Assembly: GCA_001897035.1 (NCBI GenBank) | Contig: MKRS01000473.1 | Span: forward strand, 1-7,774 | Source of the DNA: Bacteroidales bacterium 45-6 | GTDB taxonomy: Bacteria; Bacteroidota; Bacteroidia; Bacteroidales; Dysgonomonadaceae | Direction of reading: 5' to 3' | DNA: 7,774 bases | Program-made: the position numbers and the translations under genes | The notes under the pieces: generated by a model | What the model was told of the DNA's origin: nothing | Database searches by the model: none | The model's input: the letters and a program-made list of their open reading frames with translations, nothing else | Shown: piece by piece, positions 7,378-7,774 of the stretch | Position numbering within the stretch: position 1 is the first letter of the stretch | Layout: each line of letters begins with the position of its first letter

Positions 7378-7774
7378 ATGAAGCATTCAACATTCGTTCG
7401 CATTTATTTCTTGTTTGTTATTTTATCCAGTGTTTTTTTTCAATCCTGCACCAGTTCTAATGGAACTACTGAGGACTATACACTTGAAGTAAAAATAGAC
7501 ACAATTCGCTTTGGTTCAAATGCAGCAAAAGGGGTACTCACAATAACGACAGACGGAAGCTGGACCATCAAAAATGCAGACGCAACCAACTGGTTCAGCC
7601 TACCTCAAACAGAAGGCAAAGGAGATGCGACCATAGCTATTGAGATTTCAAAAAACAACATAGACAACGAACGTTTTGCCCACCTCATCGTCACCGTTGG
7701 CAACAGACAAAAGCACATCTACTTCCAACAAGCGCCGGCTACAGACAGCGGCTCCACAAACACAGCAAGCTATT
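7378..7774 (+). CDS. BACON-domain lipoprotein, N-terminal part only (runs off the window)
   Basis: I translated 132 codons without a stop from the ATG at 7378; the gene continues past the window. The first 24 residues form a lipoprotein signal: MKHSTFVR, a hydrophobic core, then FFQSC with the lipidated Cys at residue 24. A Ser/Thr-rich spacer (TSSNGTTEDY) follows. Residues from about 36 to 117 look like a BACON domain, an immunoglobulin-like module of Bacteroidetes cell-surface proteins: a DTIRFG strand, TTDGSWTIKN with the conserved Trp, NWFSLPQTEGKG, the NNIDNERFAHLIVTVG stretch and a closing IYFQQAP. After it the sequence is Thr/Ser-rich (TDSGSTNTAS), like a linker to another module. BACON domains usually precede hydrolase, protease or binding modules, which would lie outside the window, so function is unknown. 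It is divergent from the nuclease operon. The nearby ATGs at 7349 and 7374 are in other frames. Confidence 0.85.
   Translation, partial: MKHSTFVRIYFLFVILSSVFFQSCTSSNGTTEDYTLEVKIDTIRFGSNAAKGVLTITTDGSWTIKNADATNWFSLPQTEGKGDATIAIEISKNNIDNERFAHLIVTVGNRQKHIYFQQAPATDSGSTNTASY

Overview
The window looks like a chromosomal segment of a Bacteroidetes bacterium, most likely order Bacteroidales. The evidence is a TonB-dependent receptor of a Bacteroidetes-type subfamily, lipoproteins with DUF5689/DUF6359-like, choice-of-anchor-J-like and BACON-like domains, AT-rich leaders without clear Shine-Dalgarno sequences, and one good match to the Bacteroidetes -7 element. I see no mobile element, tRNA, rRNA or CRISPR array.

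Layout, left to right. Positions 1-1106 (minus) hold the N-terminal 368 codons of an APC-superfamily amino acid permease, cut by the window edge. A strong intrinsic terminator (1219-1255) separates it from a compact minus-strand operon transcribed from right to left: a secreted endonuclease/exonuclease/phosphatase (EEP) family enzyme (7089-6073), a 960-residue TonB-dependent outer-membrane receptor (6021-3139), and a large lipoprotein (3094 or 3001 to 1274) with a DUF5689-like domain, a DUF6359-like domain and a choice-of-anchor-J-like C-terminus. The gaps are 51 and 44 bp and the only clear terminator follows the last gene. A 288-bp divergent intergenic region (7090-7377) separates the operon from a plus-strand BACON-domain lipoprotein gene (7378 to the window end, incomplete).

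The three operon genes read as one envelope uptake machine: a secreted metal-dependent phosphodiesterase/nuclease, a lipoprotein that could capture substrate at the surface, and a TonB-dependent channel. Extracellular nucleic acid or another phosphodiester is the most natural substrate guess, but this is inference from domains and gene order. The most unusual feature is the receptor's N-terminus: an OmpA-like domain (about residues 34-143) and an acidic/Gln-rich linker precede the plug, where Bacteroidetes receptors normally carry a carboxypeptidase-regulatory-like domain. This OmpA-like domain aligns without gaps to the peptidoglycan-binding core of E. coli OmpA, keeps the Arg286 equivalent, and has lost the Asp271 equivalent.
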